Shown: positions 17,537 through 26,017 of the stretch, in pieces
How the letters are laid out: each line of letters starts with the position of its first letter
Numbering within the stretch: the stretch's first letter is position 1
Assembly (NCBI RefSeq): GCF_014196525.1
Contig: NZ_JACIDX010000023.1
Coordinates: 1-64,000 of the forward strand
DNA from: Novosphingobium sediminicola
GTDB taxonomy: Bacteria > Pseudomonadota > Alphaproteobacteria > Sphingomonadales > Sphingomonadaceae
Reading direction: 5' to 3'
DNA: 64,000 nt
The notes under the pieces: model-generated
Databases searched by the model: none
The model's input: only the letters and a program-made list of their open reading frames with translations
What the model was told of the DNA's origin: nothing
Translations under genes and position numbers: made by a program

Positions 17537-18226
17537 ATGAAACGAATATCCTGCGCCGCCGCATTTGCGGCCTCGCTGCTGCTCGCCCCGCTCTGCGCCC
17601 GCGCCGCGTCGGTTTCTACCCCGCTTTCCCCCTATTTCGCCCCGGTCGCCACCCCCTCCGCCAGCCCTGATCAGGACGGTTTCCTGCACCGCTGGCTGGT
17701 GCTGGAACCGATTGCCAAGCCAAACCGCAGCAATCAGGGCTTTACCAGCGCCTATGTCCGCGACGCCTTTGCCAAGGCCGCCCTGCCCGGCGGCGCGACG
17801 GCCATCCCGCGCGATGGACAGACGATGCGCATAGGCGGGCAAAGCCTGCAATGGCATGCGCTGGACGCTGGCCTGTTTGACGCCAAACTGTTCTATCTGG
17901 CGCAAGGACTGGGCAAACCGACCTATGGCGTGATCTTCTGGGCCACCACCATTATCGAAAGCGACCGTGAGATCGCCGACGCGCATCTGGCGGTGGGGTC
18001 GAATTCGGCCTCAATGTGGTGGCTGAACGGCGCGGAAACCGCCGCCCTGTTCGGCGACCGGCGGATGGTGATGGATGATGCCGTCTCGCCGCGTGTCACG
18101 CTGCACAAGGGGCGCAATATCCTGCGCGGCGCGATCATCAACGGGCCGGGGCTCAGCGATTTCTGCGCCCGCTTTGTTGATGATGCGGGTCGCCCGATCA
18201 CTGATCTGCGGATCACGACGCGCTGA
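17537..18226 (+). CDS. Small secreted protein with a predicted beta-sandwich, function unknown
   Basis: 229 residues with a clear signal peptide (1-23, LCARAA) and a good ribosome site (AGAGGA). I do not recognise the family with certainty. From about residue 125 the pattern (ATTIIESDREIADAHLAVGSN, SMWWLNGAE, VTLHKGRNILRGAII, FCARFVDDAGRPI) resembles the galactose-binding-like or PA14-like sandwiches appended to some esterases and glycosidases, in which a Trp-Leu-Asn-Gly hairpin is followed by a rising-strand pair. Here it stands alone, just before an exported GH43 gene, so it may be a glycan-binding partner. Two operon-mates downstream share its orientation. Confidence 0.6.
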   Translation: MKRISCAAAFAASLLLAPLCARAASVSTPLSPYFAPVATPSASPDQDGFLHRWLVLEPIAKPNRSNQGFTSAYVRDAFAKAALPGGATAIPRDGQTMRIGGQSLQWHALDAGLFDAKLFYLAQGLGKPTYGVIFWATTIIESDREIADAHLAVGSNSASMWWLNGAETAALFGDRRMVMDDAVSPRVTLHKGRNILRGAIINGPGLSDFCARFVDDAGRPITDLRITTR

Positions 18227-18255
18227 TCGCTCCCTTTTATTACGGAATGATCGTC

Positions 18256-19698
18256 ATGAAAAAACACCTGATCCCCGCGCTCTGCCTTGCCGCCCTGACG
18301 GCGGGCGGCGCCAAGGCCCAGCTTGAGGGCGAACCCTTTATCCACGACCCTTCGACCATCGCTTTTTCGGACGGCCAATATTACACCTTCGGCACGGGCG
18401 AAGGCGGGCTGGTGTCGGCCGACGGCTGGACATGGCACAAGGGCGGCGTGCGCCCCGGCGGCGGCGTCGCGCCCGACACGATCAGGATCGGTGATCGCTA
18501 TTACGTCGCCTATGCCGTGGGCGGCGGGGGCATGAACGGCGGCCATGCCAGCAATGTCAAAGTGATGTGGACCAAATCGCTCGATCCCAAATCGCCCGAT
18601 TTTGCCTATCATGACGTGGGTATCGTCGCCTCCAGCGACGGCAAGGAACCTTGCGACGCCATCGACCCGGCCTTCCTCTATGCCGACGGCCATCTCTGGC
18701 TCAGCTACGGCACCTATTTCGGCTATATCCGCATGGTCGAACTGGACCCCGCCACCGGCCAGCGCGTCGCGGGCAACCAGCCGGTGGACATCGCCATCGA
18801 CCTTGAAGCCACCGCACTGATGCATCGCGACGGCTGGTATTATCTGCTGGGCACGCAGGGCACCTGCTGCGACGGGCCGAATTCGACCTATAACATCCGC
18901 GTGGGCCGCTCGCGCAATCCGCTGGGCCCCTATGTCGACAATTTCGGCGTGCCTATGCTCAAGGGCGGCGGCAAGCTGGTGTGGGGCGCACATGGGCGGG
19001 GCCTTGGCGCGGGCCATTTCGGTCTGGTCGATCTGGGCGACGGGGTGGAGAAATTCTCCTTCCATTGGGAAGCCGACATGGACCGTTCGGGGCGCAGCGT
19101 GCTGGCCATCCTGCCGCTGACCTGGAAGAATGGCTGGCCGGTGGGTCAGGAAAACCTGCGCCCCGGCACTTATGAGATCCAGTCCGAACGCGGCGGCGCG
19201 CTGGAACTGGCGGTGGACGAGGTGCGCCTGCCCTTCGATTTCCGCAAAAGCTGGTTCCGCAATCCCGCCGACGGGCCGGACAAGCCGCTGCCCGATCAGA
19301 CGCTGGAGGAAAACAGCAAGGTTTGGCCCAAGGGCCCCATTGCGGTGGACATGGGCGATTATATGGTCCGCCCGCATCAGCATTGGACCATCAGCCCGGT
19401 GAAAGAGGCGGGCGGCTATATGGGTGCGCCCTATGTAAAGATCACGATTGCCGGGACCGAGCGCGCGCTGGCCGCGACGCCTGCGGGCGAGGTCATCACC
19501 GTGCCCGCTTTCACCGGAGCGTCCGAACAGCTTTGGCGCATCGACCAGCTTTCCGACGGCACCTATCGCATCATCCCGCGAGGCACGCCTGATCCGCGCG
19601 CGCCGCTGGTGCTGGCCGCCGCGGGGCGCAGCACGGCCCGTCTGGTGCGCTTTGCGCCCGACAGCGATGCCGGACGCTGGACCTTCCGCCTGCCCTGA
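18256..19698 (+). CDS. GH43 arabinanase-like enzyme with C-terminal beta-domain, exported
   Basis: 480 residues, signal peptide (1-21, GGAKAQ). The propeller occupies about 25-320: Asp31 (FIHDPST), Asp137 (AIDPAFL) and Glu184 (DLEATAL) form the triad, and GAHGRGLGAGHFGL resembles the histidine-bearing loop of endo/exo-arabinanases. A C-terminal beta-trefoil-like or lectin-like region (about 335-480) follows. Likely an extracellular or periplasmic alpha-L-arabinan-degrading enzyme; endo or exo mode is undecided. ATG 18256 starts the signal peptide; ATG 18247 lies just upstream in frame. It is followed 48 bases later by the carboxylesterase. Confidence 0.82.
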   Translation: MKKHLIPALCLAALTAGGAKAQLEGEPFIHDPSTIAFSDGQYYTFGTGEGGLVSADGWTWHKGGVRPGGGVAPDTIRIGDRYYVAYAVGGGGMNGGHASNVKVMWTKSLDPKSPDFAYHDVGIVASSDGKEPCDAIDPAFLYADGHLWLSYGTYFGYIRMVELDPATGQRVAGNQPVDIAIDLEATALMHRDGWYYLLGTQGTCCDGPNSTYNIRVGRSRNPLGPYVDNFGVPMLKGGGKLVWGAHGRGLGAGHFGLVDLGDGVEKFSFHWEADMDRSGRSVLAILPLTWKNGWPVGQENLRPGTYEIQSERGGALELAVDEVRLPFDFRKSWFRNPADGPDKPLPDQTLEENSKVWPKGPIAVDMGDYMVRPHQHWTISPVKEAGGYMGAPYVKITIAGTERALAATPAGEVITVPAFTGASEQLWRIDQLSDGTYRIIPRGTPDPRAPLVLAAAGRSTARLVRFAPDSDAGRWTFRLP

Positions 19699-19746
19699 AA
19701 CCCACAAGAGGCCGCGAGAGAGAATGGCCCGACCGGAGAGGATATC

Positions 19747-21438
19747 ATGACCCAAACCGCATCAGACAGCATCATCACCGACCGGCGCGGCGCTCTGGCC
19801 GCCGCCGGGCTCGGCATCAGCCTTGCCGCCTCGCCCGCCATCGCCAAACCGGCGGCAAAAGCCCCCGCCATCCACACCAGCGGCGATTGCTCCACCCCGC
19901 ATTCCGCCATCGTCCCCACCCGCTATGGCAAGGTGCGCGGCTATGTCAGCGACGGCGTGTTCACCTTCAAGGGCGTGCCCTATGGCGACACCACCGCCGG
20001 GGCCAACCGCTGGCTGCGCCCCCGGCCGCCCAAGGTGTGGGAGGGGGAATATCCCGCCCTTGCCTATGGCGCCAATTGCCCGCAGACGCTGCACAGTTTC
20101 CGCGCCATCGAGCATACGTTCATCCAGCAATGGACCGACGGCTTTCTGGGCGAGGACATGCTCAAGCTCAACATCTGGACCGGATCGCTGTCGGGGTCGA
20201 AACCGGTGATGGTTTATCTGCACGGCGGGGGATTTTCCTTCGGCTCCTCCTATGAACTTGCCTCGCATGATGGGGCGCAGATGGCGCGCCATCATGATGT
20301 GGTGCAGGTGTCGGTCAACCACCGGCTCAATGTGCTGGGCTTTCTCGATCTGGCCGAATTTGGCGGTGATGCCTATGCCGATTCCGTCAATGTCAGCATG
20401 CTCGATCTGGTCTTTGCGCTGGAATGGGTGCGCGACAATATCCGCGCCTTTGGCGGCGACCCGGACCGCGTGACGATCTATGGCCAATCGGGCGGCGGGT
20501 CGAAAGTGACCACGCTGATGGGCATGCCCGCGGCCAAGGGGCTGTTTCACCGCGCCATTGTGCAATCGGGCGGCGGGGGCAATATCCCTTCCGCCGAGCA
20601 GTCGCGCGATTTCTCGCGTCAGGTGCTGCGCGAACTGGGCGTGGCGCAGGGAGACATGGCGGCCTTGCAGAAGATGGAATGGCAAAGGCTGTTCGAGGCG
20701 GGAAATAGCGTCGCCACGCGGATCAATGGGCCGATGCGCCCCGGCGTGCTGCAACCGGGCGGCAGCGCCAGCCCCACCCCGCGCATAGGCTGGGCGCCGA
20801 CGATGGACATGCGCAACATCACCTGCCGCTCGTTTCACGATGTGGCGCCGCCCGCCGCGCGCGACATCCCCGTCATCATCGGCAATGTCAGCGAGGAAGG
20901 CACCAGCCTTGGTCGCAATCCCAGCGAGGCCGAATGGCGCGCGCAACTGGCCGAGGCGCTGGGCGGGGCCAAGGCCGATGCATTGATCGCCGCGATGAAA
21001 AAGGCGCATCCGGAAAAAGCGATACGCACCCTCTCCTATGGGGTGGGCGGCCTGTCAGGACGCAACAATGTGAACCGCATGGTCAAGCTGCGCCATGATG
21101 CGGGCGGTGCGCCAGCCTATCAATATCTGTTTCAATGGCAAACGCCGATCCTCGATGGCATTCCGGGCGCATGGCACACGGCCGAACTGGCCTTTTGCTT
21201 CGACAACACAAAAATCTGCGATCAGGCCACCGGCAACACGCCCGAGGCCCAGAGCATAGCCCGCAAAATGGCCGGGGCATGGGCCGCCTTTGCCCATACC
21301 GGCAGACCCGATCAGCCGGGGCTGGCCTGGGCGCCCAGCGATCCGGTGCATTGCCGGACCATGGTATTCGACACCCAATGCCGGATGGAGAACGACCCCG
21401 AAGGCGCGGTGCGCCGCCTCCTGCTGACCCAGGCCTGA
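19747..21438 (+). CDS. Type-B carboxylesterase, exported (Tat-like signal)
   Basis: 563 residues. The N terminus carries a twin-arginine-like signal (TDRRGALAAAGLG, cleaved near ASPAIA). Carboxylesterase/lipase fold: oxyanion block YLHGGGFSFGSS, nucleophile Ser248 in YGQSGGGSK, acid in ISEEG-like NVSEEGTSLG, His in GAWHTAEL. In this setting it probably removes acetyl, feruloyl or other acyl groups from hemicellulose, but type-B esterases are broad and no substrate can be assigned. GAGAGGA ribosome site 5 bases upstream. It lies in a likely operon 17537-21438 with the small secreted protein and GH43. Confidence 0.85.
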   Translation: MTQTASDSIITDRRGALAAAGLGISLAASPAIAKPAAKAPAIHTSGDCSTPHSAIVPTRYGKVRGYVSDGVFTFKGVPYGDTTAGANRWLRPRPPKVWEGEYPALAYGANCPQTLHSFRAIEHTFIQQWTDGFLGEDMLKLNIWTGSLSGSKPVMVYLHGGGFSFGSSYELASHDGAQMARHHDVVQVSVNHRLNVLGFLDLAEFGGDAYADSVNVSMLDLVFALEWVRDNIRAFGGDPDRVTIYGQSGGGSKVTTLMGMPAAKGLFHRAIVQSGGGGNIPSAEQSRDFSRQVLRELGVAQGDMAALQKMEWQRLFEAGNSVATRINGPMRPGVLQPGGSASPTPRIGWAPTMDMRNITCRSFHDVAPPAARDIPVIIGNVSEEGTSLGRNPSEAEWRAQLAEALGGAKADALIAAMKKAHPEKAIRTLSYGVGGLSGRNNVNRMVKLRHDAGGAPAYQYLFQWQTPILDGIPGAWHTAELAFCFDNTKICDQATGNTPEAQSIARKMAGAWAAFAHTGRPDQPGLAWAPSDPVHCRTMVFDTQCRMENDPEGAVRRLLLTQA

Positions 21439-21504
21439 CGGGGGCGCTCTGGACAAAGGCAGGAAAACCGCCATAGGCTGCGCCCTGCGGGAGGGCCCTT
21501 GGCG

Positions 21505-22239
21505 GTGAAGCAAAAGCCAGTGCAGGAGTATCAGGCAACGGAACGGGTGGATAAAGCGCTGCGAATTCATGGCTCTATTGCCCGCGATTTGGGCATTGCC
21601 ATTGTCACCGGCCATTATCCCCCCGGCCATATCCTGTCCAGCGAAGTGAATTTTGCCCAGCAAAACAACATCTCGCGCACAGCCTATCGCGAGGCGATCC
21701 GCATTCTGGCCGCCAAGGGGCTGGTGGAAAGCAAGCCCAAGACGGGCACGCGCATCACCGATCCCTCGCGCTGGCATATGCTGGACCCTGATGTGCTGGC
21801 CTGGACCTTTGAAGGCGAGCCGACGCAGAGCTTTATCGACGACCTGTTCGAATTGCGCATGGTGATCGAACCGGCAGCGGCCGAACTGGCCGCCCGGCGC
21901 CGCAATGGTCAGCAACTGGCGCAAATGGGCCATGCGCTGGAGGAAATGGCGCGCCACGGTCTGGCCACCGCCGCCGGACAGGCCGCCGACCAGAGCTTTC
22001 ACAGCACCTTGCTGAGCGCCACCCGCAATGCCTCGCTGATCTCGCTGGCCAGTTCGATCGGCGCAGCGGTGCGCTGGACCACTATCTACAAGCAGCGCAA
22101 GCGCAAACTGCCCCGCGATCCTGTGCCCGACCATCGCGTGCTCTTCGATGCGATTGCCGATGCCGATCCGGCCGCCGCCCGCGCCGCCATGGTGCGGCTG
22201 ATCGAACTGGCGCTCGAGGACATCGGCCTTTCGATTTAG
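21505..22239 (+). CDS. GntR-family regulator, FadR/FCD subfamily
   Basis: 244 residues: N-terminal winged helix (about 15-78, NISRTAYREAIRILAAKGLVESKPKTGTRI) and a helical FCD effector domain (about 95-230) with Asp and His candidates for metal binding (FELRMVIEP, DQSFHSTLL, DHRVLFDAI). FCD regulators sense small carboxylates or sugar acids. It follows the esterase gene by 66 bases and converges with the epimerase gene. It may govern the GH95/epimerase divergon, which lacks the LacI-type palindrome; that is inference. GTG 21505 fits a GGAGGG site; TTG 21499 is the alternative. Confidence 0.87.
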   Translation: MKQKPVQEYQATERVDKALRIHGSIARDLGIAIVTGHYPPGHILSSEVNFAQQNNISRTAYREAIRILAAKGLVESKPKTGTRITDPSRWHMLDPDVLAWTFEGEPTQSFIDDLFELRMVIEPAAAELAARRRNGQQLAQMGHALEEMARHGLATAAGQAADQSFHSTLLSATRNASLISLASSIGAAVRWTTIYKQRKRKLPRDPVPDHRVLFDAIADADPAAARAAMVRLIELALEDIGLSI

Positions 22240-22244
22240 GCCGG

Positions 22245-22273
22245 GATGGCGGCGCCCGCCCGGCGCCGCCATC
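22245..22273. terminator. Bidirectional hairpin between GntR and epimerase genes
   Basis: A perfect 12-bp GC stem (GATGGCGGCGCC / GGCGCCGCCATC) with a 5-base loop, between two convergent genes. Confidence 0.6.
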
Positions 22274-22279
22274 TGCCGC

Positions 22280-23416
22280 TTATTTCGTTATCGACACGCG
22301 ATAGATCATCGTATGGGCATAGGGGTGCTGCGCATCGATGCGCGCCGAACCAAAGGCGGGCTGGTTGGGCGTATCGGGGAATTTCTGCGGCTCCAGCGCG
22401 ATGCCGTCGCCCATGCGATAGATGTGGCGGTTCTTGCCCAGCATCGTGCCATCGATGAAATTGCCGGTATAGAACTGGACCCCCGGCTCGGTCGAAAGCA
22501 CCTCCAGCACCCGGCCCGAGGCCCGGTCGGCCAGAAGCGCCAAGAGCTTGGGCGCCTTGGTCAGCCCAGCGTCGATGGCGAAATTGTGGTCATAGCCGCG
22601 CGCGATCGCCAATTGCTCGTCATGCCCGTCACGCAAGGCCTGACCCACCACGCGCCCCTTGCGGAAATCAAAGGGTGTGCCCGCCACCGCGCGTAATTCG
22701 CCGGTGGGGATCAGCGCGGCATTGACCGGCGTGTAATGGGCCGCAGGAATGGTCAGCACCTCGTCCATGGCATCACGCGGGCCGCCCTCGCCCGCCAGAT
22801 TGAACAGGGCGTGATTGGTCATGTTCACAATGGTCGGCTTGTCGGTTTTGGCGGCAAAGGCGATGGTCAGATTGCCCGCCTCGTCCAGTGAATAGGTAAC
22901 CGTCGCATCCAGCGTGCCGGGATAGCCGCTGTCGCCGTCGGGGCTGATATGGCGCAGCACCACCGAGGCCACCTTGCCCGAAGTCACGCTTTCCACCTTC
23001 CACAACTGGCGGTCGAAACCCTTGCCGCCGCCATGCAGGCTGTTCACCCTGTCATTGAGCGGGAGCTGGTAGGTCTGCCCGTCCAGCGTGAATTTGCCGC
23101 CCGCGATCCGGTTGGCATAGCGCCCCACCGTAACGCCGAAAAAGGATTGGCGCGCCTCATAGGCCCCGGCGTCGGGCAGGCCGATGACGATATCCGCCGA
23201 TTTGCCATGACGGTCGGGCGCCATGAATTTCTGCAGAGCGGCGCCATAGGCCAGAATGCGCGCCGAAACCCCATGACCATTGGCCAGCGCGATCGCCTCG
23301 ACTGCGCGCCCGTCGGCCAGCCTGCCGCCATCCTCGCGCCGGGCCGTGGCGGCCTGCGCCGAGCCCGACAGGGTTGCCGCCACCATGGCCGATCCGGCCC
23401 AATGTTTCCAATTCAT
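22280..23416 (-). CDS. galM: Aldose 1-epimerase (mutarotase), exported
   Basis: 378 residues with a signal peptide (about 1-22, GSAQAA), so periplasmic. GalM fold: NRIAGGKFTLDGQTYQL, the HGGGKGFDRQLW block with catalytic His, TNHALFNLAGEG with the second His, and the late TEPGVQFYTGNF block whose Glu is the base. It interconverts alpha and beta anomers of sugars such as xylose, arabinose, galactose or glucose released in the periplasm, helping uptake. It diverges from GH95 across an AT-rich gap. GGAGAG lies 5 bases before the ATG. Confidence 0.92.
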   Translation of the reverse strand: MNWKHWAGSAMVAATLSGSAQAATARREDGGRLADGRAVEAIALANGHGVSARILAYGAALQKFMAPDRHGKSADIVIGLPDAGAYEARQSFFGVTVGRYANRIAGGKFTLDGQTYQLPLNDRVNSLHGGGKGFDRQLWKVESVTSGKVASVVLRHISPDGDSGYPGTLDATVTYSLDEAGNLTIAFAAKTDKPTIVNMTNHALFNLAGEGGPRDAMDEVLTIPAAHYTPVNAALIPTGELRAVAGTPFDFRKGRVVGQALRDGHDEQLAIARGYDHNFAIDAGLTKAPKLLALLADRASGRVLEVLSTEPGVQFYTGNFIDGTMLGKNRHIYRMGDGIALEPQKFPDTPNQPAFGSARIDAQHPYAHTMIYRVSITK

Positions 23417-23604
23417 CGCATGCTCTCCATGGCTATTTTGCCTAATTTATAATCATGCTATATCAAAACTCAATAAGAGCCGATAAAATTCTATTTATTT
23501 CATAATATTGTTATTTTATATTTATTTATTCAATAAATTTATGCTGGATGATCTTCAAAATCAGCGTTATATAATTCGACTTATTACAATAACGGGACCC
23601 GAGG
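23417..23604. other. AT-rich divergent promoter region, epimerase / GH95
   Basis: A 188-base gap, strongly AT-rich over about 23440-23590 in an otherwise GC-rich window. None of the locus palindromes is present. No promoter was assigned with confidence. Confidence 0.5.
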
Positions 23605-25941
23605 ATGACCTTCAGCCGCCGCGAATATCTGGCCGCCAGCGCTTCGTTGCTGGGCCGACCCGCCATGAGCGCCCTGCCCCGCAGGGCTGCGCCCGCCCCC
23701 ATCCCCGAAGAGCACCGCCTGTGGTACACCGATCCGGCCAAGGTCTGGACGGAGGCGCTGCCGGTCGGAAATGGCCGGATCGGCGCCATGATCTTTGGCG
23801 GAACGCGCCATGAGCGCCTGCAGCTCAACGAGGATACGCTGTGGAGCGGCGGCCCCTATGACCCGATCAATCCGCAGGCAGCCGAAACCGTGCCGCAGGT
23901 GCGCGCGCTGATCGCGAAGGGCGACTATGCCGCCGCGCAGGCGCTGGCCAATGCCGCGATGATGGGCCGCCCGCTGCACCAGATGGCCTATCAGACGCTG
24001 GGCGACCTGTTGATCGACATGCTCTTTGACGGCCCGACCGATGCCTATCGCCGCGAACTGGACCTTGACGCCGCCATCGCCACCACCCGCTTTGCCGCAG
24101 GCGGCGTCGCTGTCGAGCGCGAGATCTTCGCCTCGCCCGCCGATCAGGTCATCGCCCTGCGCATGTATGCCAAGGGCGGTCTGATGCCCCCCATGACACT
24201 GCGCCTGCAAAGCCCGCAGGTGGCCAAGGCCGAGGCGCAGGGCGACAATATTCTGCTCTCCGGCCAAGGCGGTGCAGCCGAGGGCATTTCCGGCGCGCTG
24301 CGCTTTGCCGCCCGCCTGCGCATCATCGCTCCGGGGGCCACATGGCGCGCGCAGGGCGATGCCCTTCATGTCGATCCCGCCCGCGAGGTCATCCTGCTGC
24401 TGGCCATGGCCACCAGCTATCGCGGGCCCAAAGACGTATCGGGCGATCCGCAGGCCATCACCGCGCATCAGATCGCCGCCGCATCGGCGCTGCCCTTTGC
24501 CGCCCTGCGCCAACGCCATCTGGCCCAGCATCGCCGCCTTTACCGCAGCGCCGCGCTGCAACTGACACGGGGCAAGGGTGCGGCCCTCCCCACCGATCAG
24601 CGCATCGCGGCCAATGAGAGCGAAGACGACCCTGCGCTGGCCGCGCTCTATTTCCATTATGCGCGCTACCTGCTGATCTGCTCGTCCCGCCCCGGATGTC
24701 AGGCGGCCAATCTGCAAGGCATATGGAACGACAAGACCAACCCGCCATGGGGATCGAAATATACGATCAATATCAACACCCAGATGAATTACTGGCCCGC
24801 CGATCCGGTGGGTCTGGCCGAATGTTTCGAGCCCTTGCTGCGCCTGACGCGGGAATTGGCGCAAACGGGCAAGGAAACGGCGCGGCGCATGTATGGCGCG
24901 CGCGGTTGGGTGGCCCATCACAACACCGATCTGTGGCGCGCGACCGCACCCATCGACGGCGCGGCATGGGGCCTGTGGCCGATGGGCGGCGCATGGCTGT
25001 GCAACATGCTGTGGGATCGCTGGGACTACGGACGGGACCGGGCCTATCTGGAGTCCATCTATCCGCTGCTGCACGGGGCCTGCCTGTTCTTTCTCGACAC
25101 TTTGCAGCCCTCGGCCCAAGGGCTGGTCACTTCCCCTTCGATCTCGCCGGAGAACCAGCATCCCTTTGGCGCCTCGGTCTGCGCCGGACCGGCCATGGAC
25201 CGCCAGATCCTGCGCGACCTGTTTGCGCGTACGATCAGTGCGGCCGGGGAACTGGGCAAGGATGCCGATTTCGCCGCGCAATTGGCCAAGGCCCGCGCCG
25301 CGCTGGCCCCGGATCGCATCGGCAAAAGCGGGCAATTGCAGGAATGGCTGGAGGATTGGGACGATGCCGCCCCCGAACCCAACCATCGCCACGTCTCGCA
25401 CCTCTATGCCCTCTATCCCAGCCAGCAGATTGCGCCCGACACGACGCCCGATCTGGCCCGCGCAGCCCGTGTCTCGCTGGAAAAGCGCGGGGATGAATCG
25501 ACCGGCTGGGCCACGGCATGGCGTATCGCGCTGTGGGCCCGGCTGGGCGATGGCGAGAGGGCGCATCGCATTCTGCGCTTTCTGCTGGGCCGGGGGCGAA
25601 CCTATCCCAACCTGCTCGACGCTCACCCGCCGTTTCAGATCGACGGCAATTTCGGCGGCTGTGCGGCCATGGCCGAAATGCTGATCAACAGCCGTGAAGG
25701 GATGATCCATCTGCTGCCCGCCCTGCCCTCGGCCTGGCGCGAGGGCGCGGTCAGGGGGCTCATCGCGCGTGGCGGGGTGCGGGTGGATCTCGTCTGGCGG
25801 CAGGGGATGCTGGCCGAGGCGATCCTGACCAGCGCGCGGGCGCAGGACTGCAAGATACGGCTGGGCGACGTGTCGCGCGGAGTCCGGCTGACGCCGGGGC
25901 GGATGCTGCGGCTCAAAGGCCCTCATCTGACGCCTGCCTGA
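23605..25941 (+). CDS. GH95 alpha-L-fucosidase/alpha-L-galactosidase
   Basis: 778 residues. N-terminal twin-arginine-like signal (FSRREYLAASASLLG), then the N-terminal beta-domain (LWYTDPAKVWTEALPVGNGRIGAMIFGG) and an alpha/alpha barrel. Catalytic residues can be mapped on the Bifidobacterium AfcA pattern: Asn389 and Asn391 (TININTQMNYWP), Glu516 (SPENQHPFG) and Asp680 (FQIDGNFGG). GH95 enzymes act by inversion on alpha-1,2-linked L-fucose or L-galactose, as in fucosylated xyloglucan side chains, which fits the GH9 and GH27 genes nearby. L-Fuc versus L-Gal preference is not readable. It is followed by a strong hairpin shared with GH3. Confidence 0.9.
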   Translation: MTFSRREYLAASASLLGRPAMSALPRRAAPAPIPEEHRLWYTDPAKVWTEALPVGNGRIGAMIFGGTRHERLQLNEDTLWSGGPYDPINPQAAETVPQVRALIAKGDYAAAQALANAAMMGRPLHQMAYQTLGDLLIDMLFDGPTDAYRRELDLDAAIATTRFAAGGVAVEREIFASPADQVIALRMYAKGGLMPPMTLRLQSPQVAKAEAQGDNILLSGQGGAAEGISGALRFAARLRIIAPGATWRAQGDALHVDPAREVILLLAMATSYRGPKDVSGDPQAITAHQIAAASALPFAALRQRHLAQHRRLYRSAALQLTRGKGAALPTDQRIAANESEDDPALAALYFHYARYLLICSSRPGCQAANLQGIWNDKTNPPWGSKYTININTQMNYWPADPVGLAECFEPLLRLTRELAQTGKETARRMYGARGWVAHHNTDLWRATAPIDGAAWGLWPMGGAWLCNMLWDRWDYGRDRAYLESIYPLLHGACLFFLDTLQPSAQGLVTSPSISPENQHPFGASVCAGPAMDRQILRDLFARTISAAGELGKDADFAAQLAKARAALAPDRIGKSGQLQEWLEDWDDAAPEPNHRHVSHLYALYPSQQIAPDTTPDLARAARVSLEKRGDESTGWATAWRIALWARLGDGERAHRILRFLLGRGRTYPNLLDAHPPFQIDGNFGGCAAMAEMLINSREGMIHLLPALPSAWREGAVRGLIARGGVRVDLVWRQGMLAEAILTSARAQDCKIRLGDVSRGVRLTPGRMLRLKGPHLTPA

Positions 25942-25947
25942 AAAAGG

Positions 25948-25974
25948 GGGCCGGCAGCATTGCGCTGCCGGCCC
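25948..25974. terminator. Bidirectional hairpin between GH95 and GH3
   Basis: A perfect 11-bp stem (GGGCCGGCAGC / GCTGCCGGCCC), 5-base loop, with an A-run on its left side. It separates two convergent genes. Confidence 0.7.
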
Positions 25975-26017
25975 TTCAGTCGTCCCCCCTGGGTCGCCGG
26001 GGGATTGAGCGGGGGGA

